A DNA stretch of 6,554 nt from an uncultured Gemmatimonadota bacterium (GTDB taxonomy: Bacteria; Gemmatimonadota; Gemmatimonadetes; Gemmatimonadales; Gemmatimonadaceae). The stretch is taken from assembly GCA_903906325.1 (NCBI GenBank), contig CAIVJV010000284.1, forward strand, positions 1-6,554, written 5' to 3'. Of the stretch, positions 5,968 through 6,554 are shown one piece after another; within the stretch, counting starts at the first letter, position 1; every line of letters begins with the position of its first letter. The position numbers were made by a program, and so were the translations under genes. The notes under the pieces were generated by a model. That model was given only the letters and a program-made list of their open reading frames with translations, did not search any database and was not told where the DNA came from.

Positions 5968-6553
5968 ACGCGGCGCCATCACGCCGATAGCGGATCCGGT
6001 CGTGCAAGCGGCTCGGCCGTCCCTGCCAGAACTCGAAGCTCGATGGGATCACCCGGAATCCCCCCCAGTGCGTCGGCAGCGGGATGGTCTCGCCGGGATA
6101 CTGCGCATCGAGTTCGGCATGTCGCCGCTCCAACGTGGCGCGATCGGGGAGGACCGCACTCTGGGCGGAGGCCCAGGCGCCGAGCTGGCTCCCACGGGGC
6201 CGCTGTCGGAAGTAGGCCGCCGATTCCGCGGCGTCGATGCGTTCGACGCGACCTTGCAACCGCACCTGCCGCTCGAGGGGCGCCCACCAGAAGCAGAGCG
6301 CGGCATGCGCCGACGCGTCGAGCTCCTGGCCCTTCAGGCTGCGGTAGTCGGTGAAGAAGACGAAGCCGCGCGCATCGGCCTCCTTGAGCAACACCATCCG
6401 ACAGTTGGGATGACCCTCCGCATCGCTCGTCGCGAGCGCCATCGCATTCGGCTCGATCACCTCGGCCTGCTGGGCCTGCTGGAACCAGTCGCGGAACTGG
6501 GTGAGCGGGTCGGCGGCGACGTCGGTGACATCGAGGCTGGCGCGGCGGTAGTC
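5942..6553 (-). CDS. pdxH: Pyridoxamine 5'-phosphate oxidase PdxH (3' end, near-complete, partial)
   Basis: 203 codons are visible; the start lies beyond the right edge, probably by some 10-20 codons judging from E. coli PdxH. The visible N-terminus (DYRRASL ... DPLTQFRDWFQQA) already fits the family. The enzyme uses FMN and oxygen to convert pyridoxine or pyridoxamine 5'-phosphate to pyridoxal 5'-phosphate, the active vitamin B6 cofactor, in the cytoplasm as a dimer. Motifs in order: CRMVLLKEAD (FMN and phosphate contacts), FVFFTDYRSLKGQEL, WAPLERQVRLQG, YFRQRPRGSQLGAWAS, LPTHWGGFRV, FEFWQGRPSRLHDR with the substrate-binding Arg-Leu-His triad, and a C-terminal ERLSP like the E. coli RLAP end. 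It is transcribed toward the TPR gene with no intergenic base, so it belongs to a different transcription unit. A GTG at 6460 (reading leftward) is open but cannot be the start, because family sequence continues upstream of it. Confidence 0.96.
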   Translation of the reverse strand, partial: DYRRASLDVTDVAADPLTQFRDWFQQAQQAEVIEPNAMALATSDAEGHPNCRMVLLKEADARGFVFFTDYRSLKGQELDASAHAALCFWWAPLERQVRLQGRVERIDAAESAAYFRQRPRGSQLGAWASAQSAVLPDRATLERRHAELDAQYPGETIPLPTHWGGFRVIPSSFEFWQGRPSRLHDRIRYRRDGAAWVIERLSP

Positions 6554-6554
6554 C

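Noticed and set aside
1..6554. Mobile element, CRISPR, toxin-antitoxin or defence system
   Set aside because: There are no transposase, integrase, direct repeat array, tRNA or defence-domain signatures. Every stretch of more than 24 bases is accounted for by ordinary chromosomal genes with uniform composition.

Overview
The window is a GC-rich bacterial chromosome segment, with codon third positions dominated by G and C. It is densely packed with genes. Seven genes run on the + strand and one converges on them from the - strand. There are no mobile elements, RNA genes, CRISPR arrays or gene-free stretches; the largest gap is 24 bases. The strong family matches (FadJ-type multienzyme, secreted M14 peptidase, monofunctional proline dehydrogenase, RsgA, PdxH) and the style of the sequence suggest a Gemmatimonadota-like organism. 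That placement is inferred from remembered protein similarity and has not been searched.

Layout. Bases 3-956 are the 3' end of a fatty-acid beta-oxidation multienzyme alpha subunit (FadJ type). It is followed by a 59-residue DUF2256 four-cysteine protein (973-1152). That gene's stop overlaps the start of an exported zinc carboxypeptidase-like M14 metallopeptidase (1149-2822, ATGA overlap). After 24 bases comes a monofunctional proline dehydrogenase (2847-3779). It is joined by a GTGA overlap to an unrecognised 117-residue protein (3776-4129), which is joined by a second GTGA overlap to the ribosome-assembly GTPase RsgA (4126-5061). A signal-peptide-bearing TPR protein (5069-5941) follows. It abuts, stop to stop with zero spacing, the 3' end of pyridoxamine 5'-phosphate oxidase PdxH on the - strand (5942 to beyond the window).

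How they fit together. The + strand genes look like one transcription unit or two closely spaced ones, judged by overlaps and tiny gaps. Three catabolic functions (fatty-acid oxidation, peptide hydrolysis, proline oxidation) sit side by side and could jointly feed carbon and electrons from lipid and protein. RsgA and the TPR protein are housekeeping or cell-envelope neighbours with no obvious pathway link. PdxH belongs to vitamin B6 cofactor synthesis.

I did not find an undescribed multi-gene system. The parts most worth a second look are the DUF2256 mini-protein, coupled to a peptidase and with no photolyase visible beside it, and the unrecognised 117-residue protein locked between proline dehydrogenase and RsgA.
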